Below the pieces are notes generated by a model. That model searched no databases and had not been told where the DNA came from. It worked only from the letters and a program-made list of their open reading frames with translations. A DNA stretch of 28,660 bases, taken from a bacterium UBA6115 (GTDB lineage Bacteria; Bacillota_A; Clostridia; Christensenellales; Aristaeellaceae). Numbering within the stretch: position 1 is the stretch's first letter; the number at the start of each line of letters is the position of its first letter. The stretch spans positions 3,682 through 32,341 of the forward strand of contig DIWD01000055.1 in assembly GCA_002428405.1 (NCBI GenBank), read 5' to 3'. This document shows, one piece after another, positions 1 through 7,681 of the stretch. A program made the position numbers and the translations under genes.

Positions 1-2
1 CC

Positions 3-386
3 GACGGCTACGCGCGCAACTTCCTCTTTCCCAAAAAATGGGCGATGGAAGCAACACAGGCCGCTGTACGGGAGATTGAACGCCGCGATGAACAGGAGCG
101 CGCCAAGGAAGCTGCCCGCCGCCAGGAGGCGGAAGAGCTTGCCGCCAAATTAAAGGGCAAGGTGATCCTGCTTCAGGAAAAGAGCGGCGAAAAAGGCCGG
201 TTATATGGCAGCGTGACAGGTCAGGAAATCGCGGATGCCCTGAATGCCCAGCACGGGATCGTTCTGGACAAGCGCAGGATTGAGCTGGCGGAACCCATCC
301 GCACGGTCGGGGACAGCGAGATCACCGTTTCTCTTTATTCCGGCGTGAAGATCCAGATGACTGTCAGGGTTTCAGCAATCCATTGA
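3..386 (+). CDS. rplI: 50S ribosomal protein L9 (5' end cut off by window)
   Basis: This is the C-terminal part of ribosomal protein L9, which binds 23S rRNA near the L1 stalk base. The reading frame is open from base 3 and begins inside the well-conserved GYARNFLFPKK segment that sits near the N-terminus of L9, so only roughly the first 20 or so residues lie outside the window. The long charged connecting helix (repeats of E, R, K and A) and the C-terminal domain with SVTGQEIADAL are both visible. The internal ATG at base 45 is not the start. dnaB follows after 36 bases, the usual rplI-dnaB order in Bacillota, so the two are probably co-transcribed. Confidence 0.96.
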   Translation, partial: DGYARNFLFPKKWAMEATQAAVREIERRDEQERAKEAARRQEAEELAAKLKGKVILLQEKSGEKGRLYGSVTGQEIADALNAQHGIVLDKRRIELAEPIRTVGDSEITVSLYSGVKIQMTVRVSAIH

Positions 387-422
387 GTAAACCATTCGAA
401 GAAACATGAACAGGAGCAAGCG

Positions 423-1790
423 ATGACGTCTTACGCCTCGGGTGATCCAATCCGCGTGCTGCCTCAGAGCATGGAGGCCGAACGCGCTGTACTGGGCGCA
501 AGCCTGCAGGACCCGGCTGCGCTGATACTGGTGATGGAAACCTTGCAGCCGGAGGACTTTTTCCATCCGCAGCACTCGGTTATTCTGCGTGCCATGTCGC
601 AGTTGTTCTCCCAGGCCAGGAGCGTTGACCTGGTCACCATGGACACGGAGCTCTCCCGCGCAGGCGCACTGGACGGAATCGGCGGCACGGACTATCTCAT
701 CCAGCTCATCCGCTCCGTCCCCACCACTGCTTACCTGCGCCACTATATTGAGATCGTCCTGGAGAAGTCGACGCTGAGGAAACTCATCTCTGCCTCCAAT
801 GACATCAGCCGTGCCTGCTTTGAGGAGAGGCTTGGGCTGGATGAGACCCTTCTGTACGCTGAAAAAGCGATTTTTGATATTGTCATGAAGCGCACTGGTT
901 CCCAGCAGCTGACCCCCATCCGTGAGGTCATGAAAAAAACCCTCGCGAAGATTGAGGACCTGGTCCGAAACAAGGGGAAGATTGCCGGCGTGCCCACAGG
1001 GTTCACGCTGCTTGACTGGCTGCTGACCGGACTGCACGGGGGTGAACTGGTCTTGGTCGGCGCGCGCCCCAGCATGGGCAAGACCAGTTTTGCCATGAAC
1101 ATCGCTTCCTATGCCGCCAGGCATGGCAAGTCCGTTGCCATATTCAGCCTTGAAATGCCCAAGGAGCAGATTGCCTTGCGCATCCTGTGCGGCGACGCAA
1201 GGGTGAATATGCAGTCCGTCCGCTCCGGCGCGCTGACTGCCAAAGACTGGGAACGTTTGTCTACGGCACTCGGCCCGCTGTCTGAAACCAAGATGTACCT
1301 GGACGACAGCTCGTCCCTCACCCCGACCCAGTTGCGAAGCCGCTGCCGCAGGCTGATGACGGAGCGTGGGCTGGACCTGATTGTGGTGGACTATATGCAG
1401 CTGATGAGCGCAGACGGCCGCTCAGAAAACCGCCAGCTTGAGGTCAGCGAGATTTCCAGAAAACTGAAGGGCATCGCGCTGGAACTGAAAGTGCCCCTGC
1501 TGGCCTGTGCCCAGCTTTCCCGCGCCAATGTCAAGCGTACCGGCAGCGTCAAGCCGGTGCTCAGCGACCTGCGCGATTCCGGTTCCATCGAACAGGACGC
1601 CGATGTGGTCATGTTCCTGCACCGCCCATATTATTATGAGAAAGAGGACAACGACCCCAGCGAGGCGGAGGTCATCATCTCCAAGCAGCGAAACGGCCCG
1701 CTGGGGACCGTGCCCCTTAAATGGCTGGAGGAGTTCACCTTGTTTGAAGACCGTAATGAGACCACAGGAGCGTACCATGAATCAGATTAA
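423..1790 (+). CDS. dnaB: Replicative DNA helicase DnaB
   Basis: Hexameric 5'-3' helicase that unwinds DNA at the replication fork. The 455-residue length is normal. The N-terminal primase-interacting domain covers about residues 15-115 (QSMEAERAVLGA motif), and the RecA-like ATPase domain begins near residue 185. The Walker A motif is GARPSMGKT (residues 213-221, K220), and the Walker B strand ends in IVVDYMQLM near residue 340. A DLRDSGSIEQDADVV segment matches the conserved C-terminal helicase motif. The start ATG has CAGGAG upstream. There is no sign of an intein. The last 14 bases overlap the start of the yhaM-like gene, suggesting coupled translation. Confidence 0.97.
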   Translation: MTSYASGDPIRVLPQSMEAERAVLGASLQDPAALILVMETLQPEDFFHPQHSVILRAMSQLFSQARSVDLVTMDTELSRAGALDGIGGTDYLIQLIRSVPTTAYLRHYIEIVLEKSTLRKLISASNDISRACFEERLGLDETLLYAEKAIFDIVMKRTGSQQLTPIREVMKKTLAKIEDLVRNKGKIAGVPTGFTLLDWLLTGLHGGELVLVGARPSMGKTSFAMNIASYAARHGKSVAIFSLEMPKEQIALRILCGDARVNMQSVRSGALTAKDWERLSTALGPLSETKMYLDDSSSLTPTQLRSRCRRLMTERGLDLIVVDYMQLMSADGRSENRQLEVSEISRKLKGIALELKVPLLACAQLSRANVKRTGSVKPVLSDLRDSGSIEQDADVVMFLHRPYYYEKEDNDPSEAEVIISKQRNGPLGTVPLKWLEEFTLFEDRNETTGAYHESD

Positions 1791-2847
1791 AGTCAGCGAA
1801 CTTATCAAGGATCAGAAATTTGAAGGATTCCTGATTGTCAAGTCAGCGGAGAAACGCGTCAATAAAAACGGCGATCCTTACCTGGACATCACATTTGCGG
1901 ACGATTCTCAGGATATCAACGCCAAGGTTTGGAACAGCGACGAAGCTCCCCCTCTTCCGGGGTCTGTGCTGAAGATCCGCGCAACGGTCACGGAGTATAA
2001 CAACCGGCTGCAGATGAAGATCGAACGCATGAGGGAAACCGAAGAAGGCGATGTGGTCGACCTTTCTGAACTTGTTCCCGCCGCGCCTCGGCCATCAGGT
2101 GAGATGTTCCAGGAAATTATGGATGTGATCTCCGGGATGCAGAACCCTGTCATAAAGGCGATCACGGGTGAACTCATCAAAAGGGCTGAAGAGAAGATCC
2201 AGTATTATCCGGCGGCGCAGAGTATGCATCATGCCGAGCGCAGCGGACTGCTTCACCATTTGACGGACATGCTCGCTGCCGCCAAAGCCATATGCGCCTG
2301 TTACCCCTATCTGGACCAGGATCTTCTGCTGGCCGGCGTCATCGTCCACGATTTGGGAAAGCTGGACGAAATGCTATCAAGCCCGCTGGGCAGCGTGACA
2401 GAATATTCAAAGCAGGGCCTTTTACTGGGACATATCGTAACCGGCGTCGCCGATGTCCGTGACACTGCCCGCGCCTTGGGATATAAGGAGGATGACGAGT
2501 ATCCCCTGCTGCTGGCCCACATGATCCTAAGCCACCACGGCATCCCTGAGTACGGCAGCCCCAAGCCCCCCATGTTCCCGGAAGCAGAGGTGCTCAACTG
2601 GCTTGATGTACTGGATTCCAGACTCAATGAGATGCAGTCAGCGATTTCCCGTACCAAGCCTGGTGCCTTCAGCGACAGGGTGTTTGCCCTTGACCGGCGT
2701 GTTTACCACCCTGTCTATCAAAACGATTCCTATCCCGGCGAAGACGGGCAAGCAGTGCCTTTTGAACCTGGGAACGGGGATGATGAGCTCCCCCCTGCGC
2801 GCATCAAACCAGACGACGCCGAGCGCGCGTATAACCGTATTCTGTAA
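1777..2847 (+). CDS. yhaM: YhaM-like 3'-5' exoribonuclease (OB fold plus HD domain)
   Basis: Predicted 356-residue RNase of the YhaM/CbfI type, which trims RNA from the 3' end with divalent metal. Residues 1-100 form the OB-fold nucleic-acid-binding part (LDITFADDSQDINAKVW, NNRLQMKI). The HD metal-binding domain follows, with H151/H152, H160/H161, the H191-D192 pair in VIVHDLGK, and a later SHHG. The ATG at 1777 is chosen because it has AGGAG upstream and starts the typical KVSELI opening; the open frame runs further upstream only as a shadow inside dnaB. At 356 residues it is somewhat longer than the Bacillus protein (about 314), with an acidic C-terminal tail. No terminator is seen after it. 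Confidence 0.9.
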   Translation: MNQIKVSELIKDQKFEGFLIVKSAEKRVNKNGDPYLDITFADDSQDINAKVWNSDEAPPLPGSVLKIRATVTEYNNRLQMKIERMRETEEGDVVDLSELVPAAPRPSGEMFQEIMDVISGMQNPVIKAITGELIKRAEEKIQYYPAAQSMHHAERSGLLHHLTDMLAAAKAICACYPYLDQDLLLAGVIVHDLGKLDEMLSSPLGSVTEYSKQGLLLGHIVTGVADVRDTARALGYKEDDEYPLLLAHMILSHHGIPEYGSPKPPMFPEAEVLNWLDVLDSRLNEMQSAISRTKPGAFSDRVFALDRRVYHPVYQNDSYPGEDGQAVPFEPGNGDDELPPARIKPDDAERAYNRIL

Positions 2848-2862
2848 CCCATTCCAGAGCGC

Positions 2863-2891
2863 TTGACGGAACGCCGCATAATTGTTACAAT
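2863..2891 (+). promoter_or_regulatory. Predicted sigma-A promoter for the lipoprotein gene
   Basis: The -35 box TTGACG (2863-2868) and -10 box TACAAT (2886-2891) are separated by exactly 17 bases. This lies just past the stop of yhaM and gives a 5' leader of roughly 40 bases ending in GGAGGT (2924-2929), 7 bases before the ATG at 2937. It indicates that the lipoprotein gene is transcribed on its own, not only by read-through from dnaB. Confidence 0.75.
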
Positions 2892-2936
2892 AATTTTACA
2901 AACTAGCCTCGCGGTCAGAAAACGGAGGTCGAACGT

Positions 2937-3725
2937 ATGAAAAAGTTATTGACTGTCAGTCTGCTGGCACTGGTTGCCCTGCTGGTCATTGGCTGCCAGC
3001 CGCAAACCCAGGCGCCTGCTTCCTCTCCAACAAACACCATCCAGACACAGCAGTCGCCGCTTGAGATCCCGACTGACAATCCTGATATCCCTGGCGTGCC
3101 GGAAGGATATGATCCCTCCTCAGAGGAAGATACGGACAATGCGCTGTCAGATACCGATTTTTCTGAATCCGGCATCGCCATGTTCGCAGGCGCGACCCCG
3201 ATTCCGCTGGATCCGGTAGACATGCCCACCCCCACGCCGCGCCAGCCGCTGGCCTTTACCTATTCCACTTATACCGCGACCAAACTGGGACTATCCTTTG
3301 AATGCGTTGCGGGATACACAGTGGACGATTCCCAGTCTGACACCTATATCCTCAGTGAACCGGCGGAGCAGCAGAAAGAGAATTACTCCGTGCAGTTCAC
3401 CCTTACGCTCAGCCCCACAACAGCAACCTATGCGATCGGCAATGTCCGCACCGATGTCCGCGCATTTGCAAACGACCTTGGCAAGGTCAACTACAAGGAG
3501 TGGAGGATATCGGAAACCGCCGAGCGCACATTGATGGGAAAGCCCGGTTACTATGTCACATACCGCGGCGTGATGCATGACGGCACCATTGTCAGGGGCC
3601 GGGTGCACATGGCGCTGATGGACAACAACCGGCTGCTGACGCTGCATTATACCGGCCCTGGCGAATATAACAGCGACTACACCAATGTATTTTACCGTAT
3701 CCGGGAAACCCTCAAGGCAATTTAG
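2937..3725 (+). CDS. Predicted lipoprotein of unknown function
   Basis: A 262-residue exported protein. Residues 1-20 form a lipoprotein signal peptide: a KK pair, a hydrophobic stretch, then the lipobox V-I-G-C with C20 as the predicted lipidated residue. Residues 20-105 are low-complexity, rich in Pro, Gln, Ser, Asp and Thr, ending in TPTPRQP, and are likely a flexible spacer lifting the folded part off the membrane. Residues 105-262 look like a compact alpha/beta domain (KLGLSFECVAGY, YVTYRGVMHDG, FYRIRETLKAI at the end). The layout vaguely recalls PsbP/DUF1795-like small lipoprotein domains, but I do not recognise the family with confidence. It has its own promoter and strong ribosome binding site. 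Confidence 0.85.
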   Translation: MKKLLTVSLLALVALLVIGCQPQTQAPASSPTNTIQTQQSPLEIPTDNPDIPGVPEGYDPSSEEDTDNALSDTDFSESGIAMFAGATPIPLDPVDMPTPTPRQPLAFTYSTYTATKLGLSFECVAGYTVDDSQSDTYILSEPAEQQKENYSVQFTLTLSPTTATYAIGNVRTDVRAFANDLGKVNYKEWRISETAERTLMGKPGYYVTYRGVMHDGTIVRGRVHMALMDNNRLLTLHYTGPGEYNSDYTNVFYRIRETLKAI

Positions 3726-3748
3726 GAAGCTGACAGGATTGAATGAAA

Positions 3749-3775
3749 AACCGCCGGTTTTGATGTCCGGCGGTT
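3749..3775. terminator. Hairpin terminator shared by convergent lipoprotein and scpB genes
   Basis: A perfect 9-base stem, AACCGCCGG (3749-3757) with CCGGCGGTT (3767-3775), encloses a 9-base loop. On the - strand the stem runs into TTTTT, so it is a good terminator for the long iscR-to-scpB operon. On the + strand it is followed by ATTCTTTG, which is weaker but usable for the lipoprotein gene. The scpB stop codon lies partly inside the stem. Confidence 0.8.
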
Positions 3776-4328
3776 ATTCTTTGCTTTCAAGAGCGGATGC
3801 GTCATTCACAAGAGCGTAGGGCATGGAGTTCATGGGTAGATCCGCAAGGCTGCTCAGGCCGAAATGGGAGAGGAACTGCTCTGTCGTGCAGTAGAGGATT
3901 GGCCGTCCCAGTGTTTCCTTCCGGCCGGATTCCCGGATCAGGCCCTTTTGCATGAGCGATTGAAGCGAATAATCGCACTTCACGCCCCGCACTGACTCTA
4001 TCTCCTGGCGTGTGACGGGCTGCCGGCATGCCACGATGACCAGTGTTTCCAGCGCGGACTGAGACAGTGTCAAACGTTGGGCCGGCTGCAGGACCCGTTC
4101 AACATCCTGTGAGTAATCTGCTTTGCTGGCCAACTGAACCAGATTTGCGAAGCGTTTGAGGTGAAGGCCTCTCCCTTCCTGCGCATAGTCTCCCTCAAGC
4201 ATGATCAATGCCCGCTCAATTTCGTCACGCGTAACTTCCAGAGGCGCTGCCAGGCTGTCAACGGACACGGCTTCCCCGCAGACAAATAGGATGGATTCAA
4301 TGATCCCTTTCAATCGCTCAGAATTCAC
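3774..4328 (-). CDS. scpB: Segregation and condensation protein B
   Basis: ScpB is the winged-helix kleisin partner that dimerises and binds ScpA in the SMC condensin complex, which compacts and resolves sister chromosomes. The protein has about 184 residues. Recognisable segments are the N-terminal KGIIESILFVCGEAVS, the central LSQSALETLVIVACRQPVTRQEIESVRGV, and the C-terminal GRPILYCTTEQFLSHFGL. The GTG at 4328 is preferred because an AAAGGGGGG ribosome binding site sits 8 bases upstream; a TTG at 4334 in the same frame is too close to it. It overlaps the end of scpA by 11 bases. This is the last gene of the operon, and its stop codon falls in the terminator stem. Confidence 0.93.
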   Translation of the reverse strand: MNSERLKGIIESILFVCGEAVSVDSLAAPLEVTRDEIERALIMLEGDYAQEGRGLHLKRFANLVQLASKADYSQDVERVLQPAQRLTLSQSALETLVIVACRQPVTRQEIESVRGVKCDYSLQSLMQKGLIRESGRKETLGRPILYCTTEQFLSHFGLSSLADLPMNSMPYALVNDASALESKE

Positions 4329-5055
4329 GCACAATTCCCCCCTTTGTTCCCCTTGAGAGGATAATATCTTCCCCGTCTTTCTCCTGCGAGGCGCTCAGCC
4401 GTCCCTGTTTGAGCAGTTCCAGCAGCGCAAGGAACAATGTGACCACCTCATTGCGTGTAGGTTTTTGGCTCAAAAGGCTTGTGAAACTCTGGCTGCCTTT
4501 CCTCGTCTTTTTCAGGATTTCCGCCATGCACCTGGGCACAGTGTGCTCCTCCAGCAGGATGAGGGTTTCCTGTTCCGCTTCCTCCACCGCCTTCTCAGTA
4601 TGCCTGGCGCTTAAGCGGGCAAAGGCCTGGATCAGTTTTCCCAGCGTCAGGCCTTCCAGTTCATAGGTCGCAGGACGCATGGGAAGCTCTTCAGGCAGTT
4701 TGGTGAACAATCGCGAAGCAGCCTGTTCAAATCCCTGCATTTTCGCCGCTATCTCCTGAAAGTACGCGTACTCCTCCAGCTGACGGATGAGCTGTTCCTC
4801 CGGGTCCTCTTCTTCAGGCGATGCCGGAACGGGCAGCATGGAGCGGCTTTTGATCAGCAGAAGGGTAGCAGCCATTTGGATAAAGCCGCTGGCTTCCTCC
4901 ATATCCATGATAGCGGACTGTTGAATAATTCTGATATATTGTTCCGTCACTTCTGACACAAAGATATCCCTGATATCGATTTTCGCGTTTCCAATCAGGT
5001 GCAGCAGCAGGTCCAGAGGACCCTTGAATGATTTCAGTTCAAAAACAACTCCCAT
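4318..5055 (-). CDS. scpA: Segregation and condensation protein A (kleisin)
   Basis: ScpA is the kleisin that bridges the SMC head domains and recruits ScpB. The 245-residue length is typical. The N-terminal signature KSFKGPLDLLLHLI (residues 8-21) and KIDIRDIFVSEVTEQY are the classical ScpA opening. A central stretch with MAATLLLIKSRSMLP follows. The middle is acidic, and the C-terminal winged helix contains RNEVVTLFLALLELLKQGRLSASQ, which binds the SMC cap. Translation starts at ATG 5055, one base after the stop of the membrane peptidase gene, and I see no strong ribosome binding site, so it may depend on coupling to the upstream gene. Confidence 0.95.
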   Translation of the reverse strand: MGVVFELKSFKGPLDLLLHLIGNAKIDIRDIFVSEVTEQYIRIIQQSAIMDMEEASGFIQMAATLLLIKSRSMLPVPASPEEEDPEEQLIRQLEEYAYFQEIAAKMQGFEQAASRLFTKLPEELPMRPATYELEGLTLGKLIQAFARLSARHTEKAVEEAEQETLILLEEHTVPRCMAEILKKTRKGSQSFTSLLSQKPTRNEVVTLFLALLELLKQGRLSASQEKDGEDIILSRGTKGGIVREF

Positions 5056-5056
5056 A

Positions 5057-5830
5057 TTAAACAGGGAAGATAGCCAGCAGCAGCGGGAGGATCGCCCCCT
5101 GCACGGCGTAAATCGCTCCGCTGATCCATGTTCCGATAAAATTGGTTGAGAACAGAAGCAGAAGCAGCGCGATTTGCGCGAAGCGAAAAACTTTACCGCT
5201 GATATTCAGCCTGCCTTTGAAAAGGATATCATTGACCACGTGAAACCCGTCAAGCGGCGGGATAGGCAGCAGGTTGAACAGTCCCATGCCGATATTGACC
5301 ATGGCCAGCTGGAACAGAAAACGCTGAACATGGATCAGCCAGGGCGTTTTCAACAGGAAAGCCAAAACCTGGTCGTTTTCCGGAAAGAGCTGCATGTTGA
5401 AACCATCCTGTTGAAAACTCAGGAAAAACTCAGCGCCATATATAGTCAACGCTTCAGGGCGGTATAAAGCGCGGCTGAGCAGGATTGTCGCCACCGAGGC
5501 CAAAAGGAAAAGAATGATATTGGTGATTACCCCTGCCAGGGACACTTTCAGATCGTCCCAGCGTCCATTCCTGAAACGCGCCGGATTCACCGGAACTGGT
5601 TTTGCCCAGCCGATACCCATCAGAAACATGCTGATCGTGCCAACCAGGTCAAGGTGTCTCAATGGATTCAGCGACAGCCGCCCCATGTCCCTGGCGGTTG
5701 TGTCGCCGCACTTGAGCGCAACATAACCATGCGCCAGTTCATGCAGGCTCAGCGCCAGCAGCACTGCCGGCGCACGGTAAAGCATGAACCGGAGGAAACC
5801 CCATGGATCCTGTTGCAGCCAATTCAACAA
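5057..5830 (-). CDS. Site-2 protease family membrane metalloprotease (M50)
   Basis: A 257-residue polytopic membrane protein of the short site-2 protease group (YwhC-like). The zinc-binding HELAH motif lies at residues 30-34 (H30, E31, H34) within a hydrophobic helix. The second half of the active site, NLLPIPPLDG, has the third ligand D194. GWAKPVPVNP (residues 74-83) is also typical. Between about residues 120 and 165 there is an extra loop compared with the usual 200-230-residue relatives. The start is a TTG at 5830, one base after the TPR stop; the N-terminal LNWLQQDPWGFL fits the family's conserved opening, so an internal ATG is unlikely. Its substrate is unknown. Its place just before scpA is common in Clostridia. 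Confidence 0.88.
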   Translation of the reverse strand: MLNWLQQDPWGFLRFMLYRAPAVLLALSLHELAHGYVALKCGDTTARDMGRLSLNPLRHLDLVGTISMFLMGIGWAKPVPVNPARFRNGRWDDLKVSLAGVITNIILFLLASVATILLSRALYRPEALTIYGAEFFLSFQQDGFNMQLFPENDQVLAFLLKTPWLIHVQRFLFQLAMVNIGMGLFNLLPIPPLDGFHVVNDILFKGRLNISGKVFRFAQIALLLLLFSTNFIGTWISGAIYAVQGAILPLLLAIFPV

Positions 5831-5831
5831 T

Positions 5832-6542
5832 TCAGTCTGCCCCTTCCTTCACCCTTGCCAGCGCTTCTTCGGCCATCCTGCGGTTGACATGGTTCAGCGG
5901 CGAAAAATTACCGGCGAGCGCAGTTTCAAGCTTTTCCGCAGCATCCCCGGGCCGCCCCTCCTGCTCATCATAGGCCGCCAGGAAATACAGCGTATCAATC
6001 TGCTGGGGCTTGATTTCATGCGCTTTGATAAAATATGGTTTGGCTTTTTCCCTGTCATTGAGCAGACGGTAATATACCTGGCCAAGGTTATCCAGCGTAA
6101 TGGCGTCCTCATCATCATATTCCAGCGCTTCCAAATTGTACTTCAACGCTTTTTCCGCGTCCCCGGCCTCGATGTACAGAAAGCCAAGGGACTGGTATGT
6201 CAGGCTGCAGGGCGCCTGGCGGTGAGATGATTCCAGCGTGCTGATCGCTTTTTCAAGGTTACCGGTCTTCCATATTGCGATGGAATAATTCATCAGCAGC
6301 TGCTGGCGCCGTTCCGCCGTCATGTCAGGCGCTTTCTGCGCTTTGACCATGATTTCCCTGACTTTGTTAAACACATCTTCACCGCCGGAGCGCAGGAGTA
6401 AAACGCTGTAGGGCAGCATATAGGCGGCCAGTACAACGCCATCCCTGTATAGGGATTCATAAATTGCCAGAGCCTCTTCCTTTTGGCCTTTCTGGTGTTT
6501 GAGCAGCGCGCTCCTGATCCTGAGTCTGTCTTGTATTGTCAT
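5832..6542 (-). CDS. Tetratricopeptide (TPR) repeat protein
   Basis: A 236-residue soluble protein built from helical TPR-like repeats: A-x-A-IYESLYRDG near residue 27, then KAISTLESSHRQAP, YQSLGFLYIEAGDAEKALKYNLEAL, DNLGQVYYRLLNDREKAKPYFIKAHEI and LYFLAAYDEQEGRPGDAAEKLETAL. There is no signal peptide or catalytic motif. It probably acts as a protein-binding scaffold. The ATG at 6542 lies 86 bases inside the end of the upstream exonuclease gene, an unusually long overlap. The upstream protein also ends in helical repeat-like sequence, so the two may work together. The specific function is unknown. Confidence 0.85.
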   Translation of the reverse strand: MTIQDRLRIRSALLKHQKGQKEEALAIYESLYRDGVVLAAYMLPYSVLLLRSGGEDVFNKVREIMVKAQKAPDMTAERRQQLLMNYSIAIWKTGNLEKAISTLESSHRQAPCSLTYQSLGFLYIEAGDAEKALKYNLEALEYDDEDAITLDNLGQVYYRLLNDREKAKPYFIKAHEIKPQQIDTLYFLAAYDEQEGRPGDAAEKLETALAGNFSPLNHVNRRMAEEALARVKEGAD

Positions 6543-7680
6543 CTTGTAATCGTTTTACCTTTCTCATCAGTCTCTGGCTGCGGTGTTCCAAATCAGTGAA
6601 TTCTTCCCTGGCCGCATCGGATAAGGCGATGCGTTCGGAACAATATATCATGCCCTGCCTTGCGATTTCAAGCGCGCGGGCAGGCTTGTGGAATCGGTGT
6701 TCATATATCTTAGCCAGCGCGATGTAAACGCGCCCGGTCATGGCCTTTCCCAAGCGCAGCGCTTCATATTCCCGCACTGCTTCCTCATCCATCCGGTTTT
6801 TCCTGTACATTTCGGCAAGCTGCAGGCGGGCCATGTCGTGTACGCTGTTTGCGCTGCAGGCCTGATAACATTCCTGTGCCTTAGCATGCTTCTTCTGGCG
6901 CTCGAAAACCTTGCCCATGCTGAACAGGTCTTCCTGGTGCTCTGTTTCAAGCGGCCGATCATGCATGCGGACCATGTGAAAAAACAACCTGGCAAGGGAT
7001 ACGATGTCCTGGCGGTTGTGGTCCAGCACTTGTTCCAGCAATCCTTCGTCATGGCTATTCAGATACTCGAAATACCGATTGGGGACCTCAGAGCCTGGCA
7101 GGTCATCCTTCCGGGTTTCACGGAAAACCTCTTCCTCCATCCGGGACAGGCTGCAGCGTCCAAGGCGCAGTTTGAACACCCTCCTTGCCGCGTACAACAG
7201 GTCGATATGATCCATTTCCGACAGAGGATCTTCCATGCGGTTGATGATCATCCGTCCCTGCAGCAGCGGCAGGTCAAAACCCGCGCCATTGTAGGTGACA
7301 AGGCATTTGGCTTTTTTCGTGTGCTGTAAAAGTTCCCTGATCATCTCTGCTTCCTGGTGATAATCGCGCATCAGGATTTGATTGACTGCGATGTTTTCAC
7401 CCTCTATGCGGCCAAGCCCGATCAGAAAGGCCAGTGTGCCTGCACCGCCTGAAAGGCCGGTGGTCTCCGTGTCCAGAAACAGGAAATCCTCGGGATTGTA
7501 CTCCGTATCTGTTTTACCGCCGGATAAAAAGGACATCGCCTGTGAGTTGGCATGTATTGAACAGGATTGGTCAAGGCGGACCTGCACAGATCGCGTCAGG
7601 CATTCTCTTTCGCCGTCACGCGGTAGGGGTTGTGATCTGATGGGTTGAGCGCTTTTCAGCCTGTCATAAAGCGAAGCCAT
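6457..7680 (-). CDS. YprB-like ribonuclease H-fold 3'-5' exonuclease
   Basis: A 407-residue protein of the ribonuclease-H-like (DEDD) exonuclease superfamily, YprB type. The nuclease domain spans about residues 60-235. Acidic residues are D70 and E72 in FLDTETTG, D136 in YNGAGFDLPLL, and the H221-x3-D225 motif in LDHNRQD. The C-terminal third (MGKVFERQKKHAKAQECYQACS, ARLQLAEMYRKNRMDEEAVREYEAL) looks like TPR repeats. The ATG at 7680 is used because the protein then begins MASLYDRLK; the frame upstream of it overlaps the previous gene. The start lies one base past the stop of the first peptidase gene. The substrate (DNA or RNA) is not known; the call rests on motif spacing. Confidence 0.87.
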   Translation of the reverse strand: MASLYDRLKSAQPIRSQPLPRDGERECLTRSVQVRLDQSCSIHANSQAMSFLSGGKTDTEYNPEDFLFLDTETTGLSGGAGTLAFLIGLGRIEGENIAVNQILMRDYHQEAEMIRELLQHTKKAKCLVTYNGAGFDLPLLQGRMIINRMEDPLSEMDHIDLLYAARRVFKLRLGRCSLSRMEEEVFRETRKDDLPGSEVPNRYFEYLNSHDEGLLEQVLDHNRQDIVSLARLFFHMVRMHDRPLETEHQEDLFSMGKVFERQKKHAKAQECYQACSANSVHDMARLQLAEMYRKNRMDEEAVREYEALRLGKAMTGRVYIALAKIYEHRFHKPARALEIARQGMIYCSERIALSDAAREEFTDLEHRSQRLMRKVKRLQDDNTRQTQDQERAAQTPERPKGRGSGNL

Positions 7681-7681
7681 T

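Noticed and set aside
372..1124. 250-residue open frame on the - strand opposite dnaB
   Set aside because: It is antisense to a well-supported gene, rich in His, Gln and Arg with no recognisable motif, and has no ribosome binding site. It looks like a GC-rich shadow frame.
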